A stretch of DNA of 64,000 bases. It comes from JAXLQL01 sp046331625. GTDB lineage: Bacteria > Acidobacteriota > Terriglobia > Bryobacterales > Bryobacteraceae. Below the pieces are notes generated by a model. That model had not been told where the DNA came from, did no database searches, and saw nothing but the letters and a program-made list of their open reading frames with translations. Each line of letters begins with the position of its first letter. Within the stretch, counting starts at the first letter, position 1. The stretch lies in assembly GCA_046331625.1 (NCBI GenBank), contig JAXLQL010000010.1, forward strand, positions 62,001 to 126,000. Reading direction: 5' to 3'. Positions 25,869-33,338 of the stretch are shown here, in pieces. A program made the translations under genes and the position numbers.

Positions 25869-26411
25869 CTACGAGCAACGATAGAGCATCCGATCTCCCT
25901 GCAAGGCTCGCGCACCAGCAACGAATCCGGCGACGCTGATGTCACGATCGAGGAGGCGGCTCCATTTCACGCTCCAGTCCTCGAGTTCAGGATAGCTGTT
26001 TTCGATCCAGTTTGGGTGGACGAAACCAACCGCGTTCGCTCCTTGTTTGAGTGCTCTGGAAACTATGAACGCGTCGAGGTCGCTCTTCTTCCAGCCCGTC
26101 TGGTCAAAGAAGTGTCCCTTCTTGTGCGGACTCTTCGACCAAAACGTAACCGCCGATCCTCGCATGCCTACGGTGTCGCAAGGAATCCCGCACGCGTGCG
26201 CGGTGTTGCAAAGATCCTGCATGCATTCTTCGAACTGCTGCCGGTCGCAAAAGCCGAGCGGGTATCCGCGCTGCATCGGCAGCGGTTCTGAGCTGTCGCG
26301 TATCTCGCCGGAGTCGCCCCCGTGCGCAGGTGGACTGATTCGGCCGTGAGTCTTTGACGCCCCGCCGAAAGACCCGGCTTTGGGGGCGTTGCGCTTCCAT
26401 ACTGGGTCCAC
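25869..26411 (-). CDS. Orphan toxin-tip protein with a nucleotidyltransferase-like domain
   Basis: 180 residues. After a low-complexity leader rich in Gly, Ser and Pro, the domain begins near YPLGFCDRQQFEECMQDLCN. The key pattern is MRGSAVTFWS followed, about 20 residues later, by KKSDLDAFIV: the Gly-Ser and Asp-x-Asp signature of nucleotidyltransferase-fold domains used as toxin tips. No Rhs, filamentous haemagglutinin or VgrG part precedes it, so it is an orphan module left from a larger effector. Start uncertain (ATG 26411 or ATG 26276, MQRGYPLGF). Function is inference from the motif and the neighbours. Confidence 0.6.
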   Translation of the reverse strand: MDPVWKRNAPKAGSFGGASKTHGRISPPAHGGDSGEIRDSSEPLPMQRGYPLGFCDRQQFEECMQDLCNTAHACGIPCDTVGMRGSAVTFWSKSPHKKGHFFDQTGWKKSDLDAFIVSRALKQGANAVGFVHPNWIENSYPELEDWSVKWSRLLDRDISVAGFVAGARALQGDRMLYRCS

Positions 26412-26496
26412 GTTTGGAACATCATACCTTCTTTACGGTTCTTCGCCGCTGCGGCTTTCGAGTTGCGCATCCATTTGGCCACCCGTTGCGCACGGT

Positions 26497-26602
26497 CCGC
26501 AGGTAGATCTGATACCAGCCTCCGGGGAAGTTTTCGCTGCCGTGCGCTATGGGAGGCTGTGCCTTCGAGGAGGAGGCAAGATTGGATCTTGACGATTGGC
26601 AT
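26497..26602 (-). pseudogene. Decayed second copy of the immunity gene
   Basis: The minus strand starts MPIVKIQSCLLLEGTAS at 26602, like MPIINVQSGLDLKEAAS of the intact gene. After a frame change it continues SENFPGGWYQIYLR, which is the intact SDNFPGGWY joined directly to QIYLR, with about 30 internal codons deleted. It lies immediately upstream of the toxin-like gene. Confidence 0.75.
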
Positions 26603-26751
26603 GGGGCGCGATGCGCTGGTGCAGTGGGGTCATGGTTCAGAACCCCTGCTTCCGGCGCTGTTCGCGAAAGGTAGCAGTGGTAGAAAACGGCTCTTTGGCC
26701 GACATCGCTCTGCCGGGACGCACGCTCCCCTCCAGTCCCCCAAAGCAGTAT

Positions 26752-29700
26752 TCAGGTCTTGGCCGTTCGGAAGCCAATGTTGAACTCGGCATAGGCAGCA
26801 AACCAACCGTCACGCGCACCGCATGCCGCGCGAAAAGAAGGGTCGTTCCACGATCCTCCTCGGACCGTCTGAGTCAGCGTCCACTCGCGCACGTTACCAG
26901 AGGTATCATCACAGCCATAAACGCTCCTTCCCTTCTCGCCATACTCACCGGAGGGCGAAGTGCTGTTGCGTCGCGACTGCAGCGTATTGCATCGGTTTCC
27001 ATCGAATGTTTCGCCCCACGGAAACGTACGTCCGTCTATCCCGCGAGCGGCCTTCTCCCATTCCTGATCCGTCGGAAGCCGTTTGCCCACCCAAGCGGCG
27101 TACGCTCGGGCACCGTACCAGGTCACTCCCGTGACCGGATGCCGCTCGTCAGTAGATTTGACCCTGAACCCGCCCTTGGCTCTCCGAATCTTGGTCCACA
27201 ACGGCTCAAGCCATTGCTTGCCTCCTTCTGTCTGATTTCCCTTGTCGTTCAAGAATCGACAGAACTGCTCGTTCGTCACCGGGAACCGATCCACCCAGAA
27301 CCCCTGCTCGATGGTCGCGATCCGAAGATTCGACTCGCTCTCTTCTCCATAGATGAACTGCCCGGGCGGGATCCACACCATTCCATCCTTCTCGATCCGC
27401 TCGTATTTGTACACCGGCGCCAGCAAGTAGTGGACGAAGCTCACGATCGCATCCGTCAGCGGCACATCCGGCGCCTCGCTCTCCGCCAGCAACGGCGCCA
27501 GCTTCCGCGCCACGAAGTACTCGAGCAGCGACTTGTGCGCGAACCGGTAGTTCCCCGGACCGTCCCGGACCAGCAACGAGTTTGCCCTGACGTCCCGCTC
27601 CAAGAATGCCGCCTTCGCGGGATCGTCTTTCAGCCCGAAGTGCGCCGTCACCCGCTCTGGGAACTCGCTGAACGGGATGCTCAAGCGGCCCGTCATATTC
27701 ATTTCCCAGGCAGTTTCCTGCACGTAGAACAAGCGCTCTTGGAGGGAGATCGAGTCCTGGCTCTCGCGCTGACTGAGCACGGCTTCGGTGTAAGTCTGGA
27801 GCAGTATCGCGAGGTTCAAGTTCTCGGCCTTCACGATCGCGGGCAGCGTCTTGGCGATCATGTCGAGCAGCACGGGCCGATGTGCCAAGTCCTCGATCTT
27901 TGGCAGCTTCTTGATCCTCTCGAGCAGCGGCTTCCACGCATCCGGCGAGATCCGGCGCAATGCTTCTTCAATCTGCGTGTCGTCGAACTCCGTCAAGTGG
28001 ACCACTTCGAACTCGCGCCGGTCCCGCAGGTCAATCACGTCATCCCGCGTCATCACCTTCACGTCGCGGCGCTCCTTCATCTCGAGCACCTGTGACTCTT
28101 CGCTCTCGTGGCGGAAGAACGCGGTCCGGCAGGTGAGCACGATCTTCGCTTTGGGATCGATCAGCTTCGCGATCTCCCAGAAGTTCTGGAGTGCAGTCCT
28201 GTAGTCACTCGCGCGGCGTTCCATCTCATCGAAGCCATCGAAGATCAGCAGGAGCCGGCCTTCCGCGTTGAGCCGCTGCAGCGTCTTGAATCCTGCCGCA
28301 AGCTCCACGCCGAGTCGATTGGCCACCGCGTCGGTCAGCACCTGCTCAATGTCATAGGCGCGCGAGTAGTCACGCAACGCGATGCGGAGCGGGATACGGC
28401 CGCCATTCCGGGCGAGCCGATAGGCGAGGCGGTGTGTGAGCCAGGTCTTGCCCGTGCCGAAGTCGCCGAGGATGGAGAGGTGGTTGCGCTCGGGCGCGGC
28501 GAGCCACTCTTCGAGGAACGCGTCGAGGGCGATCGCACGCCGCTCTTTCTCGCCTTTTACCTCGCGGCGGATGTTCAGTGGGACGAACAGGCGCTCGATG
28601 TCGGTCTCTTCGTAGTCTTTGCGGAGCTTCTCGAGATGCGGCGTGAAGTTCGCGAGGCGGCCGATGAACTCGTCTCGACTATACGCCTGCACTCCGCATC
28701 CTCGCGCTGCTTCGGCCAGTGACTGAGGGACGGCATCACGCGTGAGCAGGATTCCTTCTTCCACGCCGTAGCTGCGGCACGCCTGGTGAAGCGCTTCGAG
28801 ATCGCGAGAGTGCGCTCCGCGCGGGACATAGCTCGTGAGCGCGCGGCGGATCTGCGCACCGGACTTGTAGTCGCCGAGGAAGTGCCAGCCTCCATCGGCG
28901 GCGCGGCTATCGGCGATGCGCTGGCCCATGGCTTCGAGCAGGCTCTGGATGTCGGCAGCGTCGGCGGCATGTACCGGAGCCTCAGCCACGGTGGCGCGCG
29001 CAGTGGGCTTGGTCTTCTGGAGTTCGCTGAGGAATCCGGCGATGTCGGGGAAATCGTCCCGCGCGTCATCGCCGATGATCTGAATCCCGTAGGAGTCATG
29101 AAAGTCATCGCGCTCGAATTCGTTCAGCCCCTTCGTTTTCATGAGGGCGTAGTGGCTGCCGCCCATGCGCCCCTGCATCTTGAATTTGAGAGCTTCGAGG
29201 AAAGCGAGCAGGTCCGGATCAGTGAGACTGCAGCCGAGGAAGACGACGGTCCGGGTGGCGAAGAGCGCGGTGAGAAACGTGGTGAAGGCAGGGTTGCCGT
29301 ACATGGCACTGCGATAGTCGCGCTTGCCGAGGACGATGGAGTCCATGCGGTCCACGTCGCCGTGGACCTTTACGACGGCGAACCCGTGGTCGCGGTTGAG
29401 GCCCGCGAGCTCGGGGTAGTCGAGTTGCGTGTAGCAGGGCTTGCCGGGCAGGGAGCTTTCGATCAGCTTGTCGAAGTTGGTGGTGAGGATCGAGGCGGCG
29501 TTGAGTTGAGGAAGGAGGCGATGGGCGTCGGATGGCTGCGGGTTCGAGTCGCGGAACTTGGCGCGGATGAAACGGCCGAAGCGGTCTTCGCCCATCTTGT
29601 CGCGCAGGACGCTGGCGGCGAGCAAGAGCTTGTTGCCCTCGATGAGCTGGCGCACGGCGGGGGCGTCGAGCGGGACTTGGTCCGCTATGCAGGAGCCGAG

Positions 29701-29823
29701 TAAATCCTCGAGGAGTTTCTTCCACCCCGGAAGCTGCGGCATCGACAGCCCTGCGCCGAGAAACAAGACGATGTCTCCGGCGCCGGCCTTCTCGAGGAGG
29801 GTCGACGGAATATCGACGGGCAT
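26752..29823 (-). CDS. SIR2 / nuclease-like / NACHT NTPase / FGE-fold protein, candidate antiviral STAND sensor
   Basis: 1023 residues, no signal peptide. Residues 17-235 are a SIR2 domain (FLGAGLS at 21-27, LTTNFDKLIE at 113-122, VKVHGDVDR at 151-159), the NAD-consuming fold used by several anti-phage systems. Residues about 313-390 (YKSGAQIRRALTSY, GVEEGILLTRDAVPQSLAEA) look like a degenerate Mrr-type nuclease fold. A NACHT NTPase follows, with Walker A GDFGTGKT (453-460), Walker B LLLIFDGFDEME and sensor ACRT-like VLTCRTAFF. Residues 812-1023 form an FGE/C-type-lectin-like domain (MVWIPPGQFIYGE, GNVREWT, RGGSW, NIGFR) that lacks the paired active-site cysteines of true formylglycine enzymes, so it probably binds a ligand. 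Divergent from the gene at 29866, with only 42 bases between. Confidence 0.85.
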   Translation of the reverse strand: MPVDIPSTLLEKAGAGDIVLFLGAGLSMPQLPGWKKLLEDLLGSCIADQVPLDAPAVRQLIEGNKLLLAASVLRDKMGEDRFGRFIRAKFRDSNPQPSDAHRLLPQLNAASILTTNFDKLIESSLPGKPCYTQLDYPELAGLNRDHGFAVVKVHGDVDRMDSIVLGKRDYRSAMYGNPAFTTFLTALFATRTVVFLGCSLTDPDLLAFLEALKFKMQGRMGGSHYALMKTKGLNEFERDDFHDSYGIQIIGDDARDDFPDIAGFLSELQKTKPTARATVAEAPVHAADAADIQSLLEAMGQRIADSRAADGGWHFLGDYKSGAQIRRALTSYVPRGAHSRDLEALHQACRSYGVEEGILLTRDAVPQSLAEAARGCGVQAYSRDEFIGRLANFTPHLEKLRKDYEETDIERLFVPLNIRREVKGEKERRAIALDAFLEEWLAAPERNHLSILGDFGTGKTWLTHRLAYRLARNGGRIPLRIALRDYSRAYDIEQVLTDAVANRLGVELAAGFKTLQRLNAEGRLLLIFDGFDEMERRASDYRTALQNFWEIAKLIDPKAKIVLTCRTAFFRHESEESQVLEMKERRDVKVMTRDDVIDLRDRREFEVVHLTEFDDTQIEEALRRISPDAWKPLLERIKKLPKIEDLAHRPVLLDMIAKTLPAIVKAENLNLAILLQTYTEAVLSQRESQDSISLQERLFYVQETAWEMNMTGRLSIPFSEFPERVTAHFGLKDDPAKAAFLERDVRANSLLVRDGPGNYRFAHKSLLEYFVARKLAPLLAESEAPDVPLTDAIVSFVHYLLAPVYKYERIEKDGMVWIPPGQFIYGEESESNLRIATIEQGFWVDRFPVTNEQFCRFLNDKGNQTEGGKQWLEPLWTKIRRAKGGFRVKSTDERHPVTGVTWYGARAYAAWVGKRLPTDQEWEKAARGIDGRTFPWGETFDGNRCNTLQSRRNSTSPSGEYGEKGRSVYGCDDTSGNVREWTLTQTVRGGSWNDPSFRAACGARDGWFAAYAEFNIGFRTAKT

Positions 29824-29865
29824 TCGTGGTTACGGTATCACGATTCGCGTTACACTCACGGAAAC

Positions 29866-30831
29866 GTGACGCTCCGGCCCAGCCTCGCCCGCAGTCTGCT
29901 GTTCCTGTGCCTGATCGCCACGCTCGGCGCTGCTGCGTGGCGCGCGTTCGAGCTCGCCTACGCGGATTTTCTGGTTTCGCAGAACACACTCGACGCGGTG
30001 TCGCGGGCCGTGGCGCTGGATCCCGAAAATGCCGACACGCAGCTCTGGCTGGCGGAGCATCGCCAGTACGCTGGGCTCGATCCTTCCACTGCGATCCTGG
30101 TGGCCGAGCAGTTGCGGCCACTCGATTCGAAGCCGCGCATTCGGCTGGCGCTGGTAAACGAGTCCGCTGGGCGGTATCCGGAAGCCGAGCGGTTGCTGCT
30201 GGAAGCAGCGGCGGCGGATCGGCTCTACGAGCCCGCGTGGACGCTCGCCAATTTCTATTTTCGGCGCGGGAATCGCGAGTCCTTTTGGACTTGGGCGGAT
30301 CGTGCGCTCGCGATGTCGTATGGCGATCGGAAGCCGCTGTTCGAGCTGTGCCGGCGCATGTCGGCTTCGCCCTCGGAGTTCGCCGCGCGGATCGCACGGC
30401 ACACGGCGCTCGGGCCGATCCTCACCGGGTATCTGCTCGATTCGGTGGATGCGGCGATCGAGCGGCATGACGCAGCGCTGGCGCGGGAGACTTGGCGCGC
30501 ACTGGTGGAGCGTGGACTGATTCGGGAAGACAGCGTGATGGGTCGCGGGTTCGGGTGGCGCATTCCCGCGGTGGCCGGGGTGCGCAATGACGCGCTGCGC
30601 TTCACGCTTACGGGGCAGCAACCGGAGCACTGCGAACTGCTGTGGCGTTGGCTGCCGTTCGACATCGGAGCGCGAGAGGTGAAAGCGGTGATCGAGCCGC
30701 AGGTGGCGGGGTTACGGTGGATTCTCGATGCGCCTTCGGGGTTGGCGCGGGTGGCATTGGCGTATGAGCGGCCGCAGGGGTCGATGCGGTTCGCGGGGGA
30801 GTTCACGGTGAAGGCGGTGAGGGTCGAATGA
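29866..30831 (+). CDS. Membrane-anchored TPR-like protein paired with O-antigen ligase
   Basis: 321 residues from GTG 29866. One N-terminal helix (SLLFLCLIATLGAAAW) is followed by TPR-like repeats (AVSRAVALDPENADTQLWLA, YPEAERLLLEAAAADRLYEP) and a C-terminal beta-rich domain ending MRFAGEFTVKAVRVE. Such proteins are often encoded directly before an acidobacterial O-antigen ligase and probably assist it; the exact role is unknown. Its stop overlaps the ATG of the small chimeric gene at 30828 (ATGA). Confidence 0.72.
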   Translation: MTLRPSLARSLLFLCLIATLGAAAWRAFELAYADFLVSQNTLDAVSRAVALDPENADTQLWLAEHRQYAGLDPSTAILVAEQLRPLDSKPRIRLALVNESAGRYPEAERLLLEAAAADRLYEPAWTLANFYFRRGNRESFWTWADRALAMSYGDRKPLFELCRRMSASPSEFAARIARHTALGPILTGYLLDSVDAAIERHDAALARETWRALVERGLIREDSVMGRGFGWRIPAVAGVRNDALRFTLTGQQPEHCELLWRWLPFDIGAREVKAVIEPQVAGLRWILDAPSGLARVALAYERPQGSMRFAGEFTVKAVRVE

Positions 30832-31144
30832 GCGCGTTTCTGGCGTTGCTGATCTTCGGCGGGTTGCTGCTCGCGTGGGGGCAGGGGCGTTGGGCTGTGG
30901 CGGCGCCGCAGGTCGGGGTCTGCGCGTCGACGGCGGTGCGGATGGTGCGGGCGGTGTTGGCTTATGAGCGGCCGCAGGGGTCGATGCGATTCGCGGGCGA
31001 GTTTACAGTGAGGGTCGAATGAGCGCGATCCTGGCGTTGCTCGTCTTCGGCGGGCTGCTGCTCGCGTGGGTTCCGGGGCGGTGGGCCGTGGCTGCGCCGC
31101 AGATCGGGATTTTCGCGTTGACGGCGGCGTGGCTGGTGCGGAAA
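30749..31144 (+). repeat. Tandem direct duplication of about 197 bases
   Basis: Unit 1 (about 30749-30950) and unit 2 (about 30949-31144) align along their whole length, for example GCGGCCGCAGGGGTCGATGC in both. Each contains the end of the TPR-like gene, the junction GAATGAGCGC and the beginning of the O-antigen ligase gene. Differences are scattered and mostly silent, and unit 2 lacks a short GTGAAGGCG-type segment present in unit 1, so the event is not brand new. Confidence 0.85.
30828..31022 (+). CDS. Small chimeric membrane peptide created by tandem duplication
   Basis: 64 residues. The first 30 (MSAFLALLIFGGLLLAWGQG, RWAVAAPQVG) equal the N-terminus of the O-antigen ligase; the last 20 (YERPQGSMRFAGEFTVRVE) equal the C-terminus of the upstream TPR-like protein. 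It is an in-frame fusion at the junction of the two duplicated units. It starts on the ATGA overlap with the upstream gene and ends on the ATGA overlap with the ligase, so translational coupling through the operon is kept. Whether the product has a function, or only maintains the coupling, cannot be told. Confidence 0.72.
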   Translation: MSAFLALLIFGGLLLAWGQGRWAVAAPQVGVCASTAVRMVRAVLAYERPQGSMRFAGEFTVRVE

Positions 31145-32155
31145 CAAATTCGGCGCGATGCGTTGTATCTGCCGTGGCCTGCGTTTCTGCTGACGGCGGC
31201 GGCGATGTGGGGTCCACTGCAGTTGTTCGCGGGTGCGTCTGTGTATCGCTGGCAGACCGCGGCCGATACGCTCGGGTGGCTGGCGGCGCTCTGCGTGTTC
31301 TGCCTGGCGGCGGACCTGGGCGAATCCGGCACGACCCGGAAGCGGCTGCTCGACGCCACGATTTGGTTCGGATGTCTGTTGGCGGTGCAGGGTACGGTGC
31401 AGTTGTTCACGTCGGCGGGCGAGGTCTTTTGGCTGTTCCCTTCCGGGTACAAGGACCTGGTCATCGGACCGTTCGTTTACCAGAATCAGTACGCAGCCTT
31501 CGTGGAGCTGCTGTTGCCGTTGACGCTGGCGGCTGGGCTCGATCGTCCGCATTGGCGATTTCCGGCGTTGCTCACGGCGGCGTTTCTCATCGCTTCGGTG
31601 GTGGCGTCGGGGTCGAGGGCGGGCACGGTGCTGGTGTGCATTGAGACGGCGGCCGTGCTGGGCATTGCGGCGCTGCGGGGGATGATTGGTCCGAGGGTGG
31701 CGATGGGGCTGGCGTTGGCCTCGGCGCTGTTCGTGGCCGCGCTGGGACCGGAGTTACTTTGGCGGAGAATGGGCGAATCGCAATCGGTGATGCTGCGGCA
31801 GGAACTGAATCACGTGTCGCTCGATATGTTGCGGGAGCGGCCGGACTTGGGTTACGGGCTGGGTAACTGGCCGCATGTGTATCCGCGATTCGCACGGTCC
31901 GATGATGGGCTCTATGCGAACCGCGCGCACAATGATTGGCTGGAATGGGCGGTGGAGGGCGGGGCGCCGTTCGTGCTGGTGATCGGAGTGTTGGCAGCGT
32001 GGTCAGTGAGTCCGGCGGTAGTGACATTGTGGGGGTTCGGGGTGATTCCGTTCTGGATTCACTGTTCGCTGGATTATCCGGCGAGGAAGCCGGCTTTGGC
32101 GATGCTGTTCTTTTTCTTGCTGGGGTTGATGGGGAGCAGGACGCGCCGGGGTTGA
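31019..32155 (+). CDS. O-antigen ligase family membrane protein
   Basis: 378 residues with about ten hydrophobic segments (ILALLVFGGLLLAWVPG, FPALLTAAFLIASVVASGSR). The Wzy_C periplasmic loop is recognisable (GLGNWPHVYPRFARSDDG, then YANRAHNDWLEWAVEGG), the typical ligase signature. It would transfer polymerised glycan to lipid A core or a protein. No other O-antigen assembly genes flank it. It overlaps the small chimeric gene by four bases. Confidence 0.87.
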   Translation: MSAILALLVFGGLLLAWVPGRWAVAAPQIGIFALTAAWLVRKQIRRDALYLPWPAFLLTAAAMWGPLQLFAGASVYRWQTAADTLGWLAALCVFCLAADLGESGTTRKRLLDATIWFGCLLAVQGTVQLFTSAGEVFWLFPSGYKDLVIGPFVYQNQYAAFVELLLPLTLAAGLDRPHWRFPALLTAAFLIASVVASGSRAGTVLVCIETAAVLGIAALRGMIGPRVAMGLALASALFVAALGPELLWRRMGESQSVMLRQELNHVSLDMLRERPDLGYGLGNWPHVYPRFARSDDGLYANRAHNDWLEWAVEGGAPFVLVIGVLAAWSVSPAVVTLWGFGVIPFWIHCSLDYPARKPALAMLFFFLLGLMGSRTRRG

Positions 32156-32440
32156 TGGGGGAGGGGCGGACTCGAGGCCCCCCGCCGGAAGAAACACCAG
32201 CCGCTCGCCCGTCCGCGACAGCCGTGCCGGCTGATCTGGCAGAATTCCTGGCGGACCAAGCCACTCTCGCGTCACTGCCCATTTGCCCCACGTCAGAAAC
32301 TCGTGCGACTGCCGCGCCAACGGAGCGGCTACGGAGTTGCCCGGCAGCGGCGATTCTCCATCGCAGCCTCGAATCACGCGCACCCGCGCTTCTCCGCTGG
32401 CTGGGCACGCGGGGAAAGATGGAGTTCACTTGACGCTCCT

Positions 32441-32875
32441 TCAACGCGGAGCCCCCCACTCTCTACTGCGCCGCCGCGGCGATCGGCCGTGGGAACGAAC
32501 CGGCCCTGAACTTCCACTCGGCGTCCAGCGACTCGTGGGGATTCCAGTGAACCAGAGCGACGGATCGGACCCGAGGTACCGATTCGTCTTGCCCGGAAGC
32601 AACCCCGCCCCGGCCGCCACCGATGGCGAGCTTCCAAGCAGGAGGACGGAGACGCGCTCGCCTTGACGAGTCTGGAACCGCGACTCGCCGTTGTCGAGCA
32701 AGCTGACCGAATAGCTGGACCCGTGAGCGGCGAACCGGACCGCAGGCACGAACTGTCCGCGATTGGCCTCGAACTGGAGGGGCAGGTCCGGCGTGAAGCC
32801 ACTGACGGCCGCGACTGCTGGACAGCAGATCGCGGCGAGCGCGATAATGCGACACGACTTGGGCGTGCGGATCAA
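32441..32875 (-). pseudogene. Internally deleted SBBP/lectin-like protein gene
   Basis: The minus strand starts with a signal peptide and MIRTPKSCRIIALAAICCPA, then LPLQFEANRGQFVPAVRFAA, which is the N-terminal module of the 36881-39967 protein (LPLAFEPNMGQVDSSVRYLA). A frame change then leads to ESLDAEWKFRAGSFPRPIAA, the extreme C-terminus of the same protein. The whole propeller and lectin part between the two ends is missing. Confidence 0.83.
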
Positions 32876-33338
32876 TGCTTCTTCCCCCGGTTCCTCCCTT
32901 GTCGGCCTCCGGCGGCGAGACGGTGGGCCTCGCTCAGCGGCGAAGGCGCGTCATTCCGCGATGGGGCGGATCGACGGAAATGTCCTCTCGGGAATCTTCA
33001 GCGGAATTCCTGGTCGAAGCTCGCCACGGCAAATCCGCGGTGAACACGGCCTGTTGGCAATCTCCGTCTGGGCTAACGCGACCGCCGCCCGGAATCGTCA
33101 ATCAATCAAGCGTGGGGCTCTCGTGCGAGAGCCCTCTTTCAGTTGGTGGACTGCGGCGGCTGTTCCAGGGGCTTTCTCGGTGAAGTAGCCCTCGGCCCGA
33201 GTCCGGCGCTGGGACAGAACCAGCCATCGCCAGCGATCGGGAAGAGCGGAACGGCAATGTACGCCGCTCTAGACGCCCCTGTTCCACAGGTAGCAGCGCC
33301 TTGCTCGAGAAAGCCGCGTTCGGATCGGCGAGGTCTCG
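32876..33338. other. Gene-poor stretch between an SBBP pseudogene and the 1151-residue gene
   Basis: I see no convincing gene on either strand; short open frames have no recognisable domain. The adjoining stretch 32156-32440, after the O-antigen ligase stop, is equally empty. Both may be decayed sequence left by the loss of the SBBP paralogue. Confidence 0.55.

Noticed and set aside
26752..27000. Variable repeat of a diversity-generating retroelement in the FGE domain
   Set aside because: The C-terminal GFR end and FGE fold fit DGR targets, but I found no template repeat nearby and no reverse transcriptase gene in the window.
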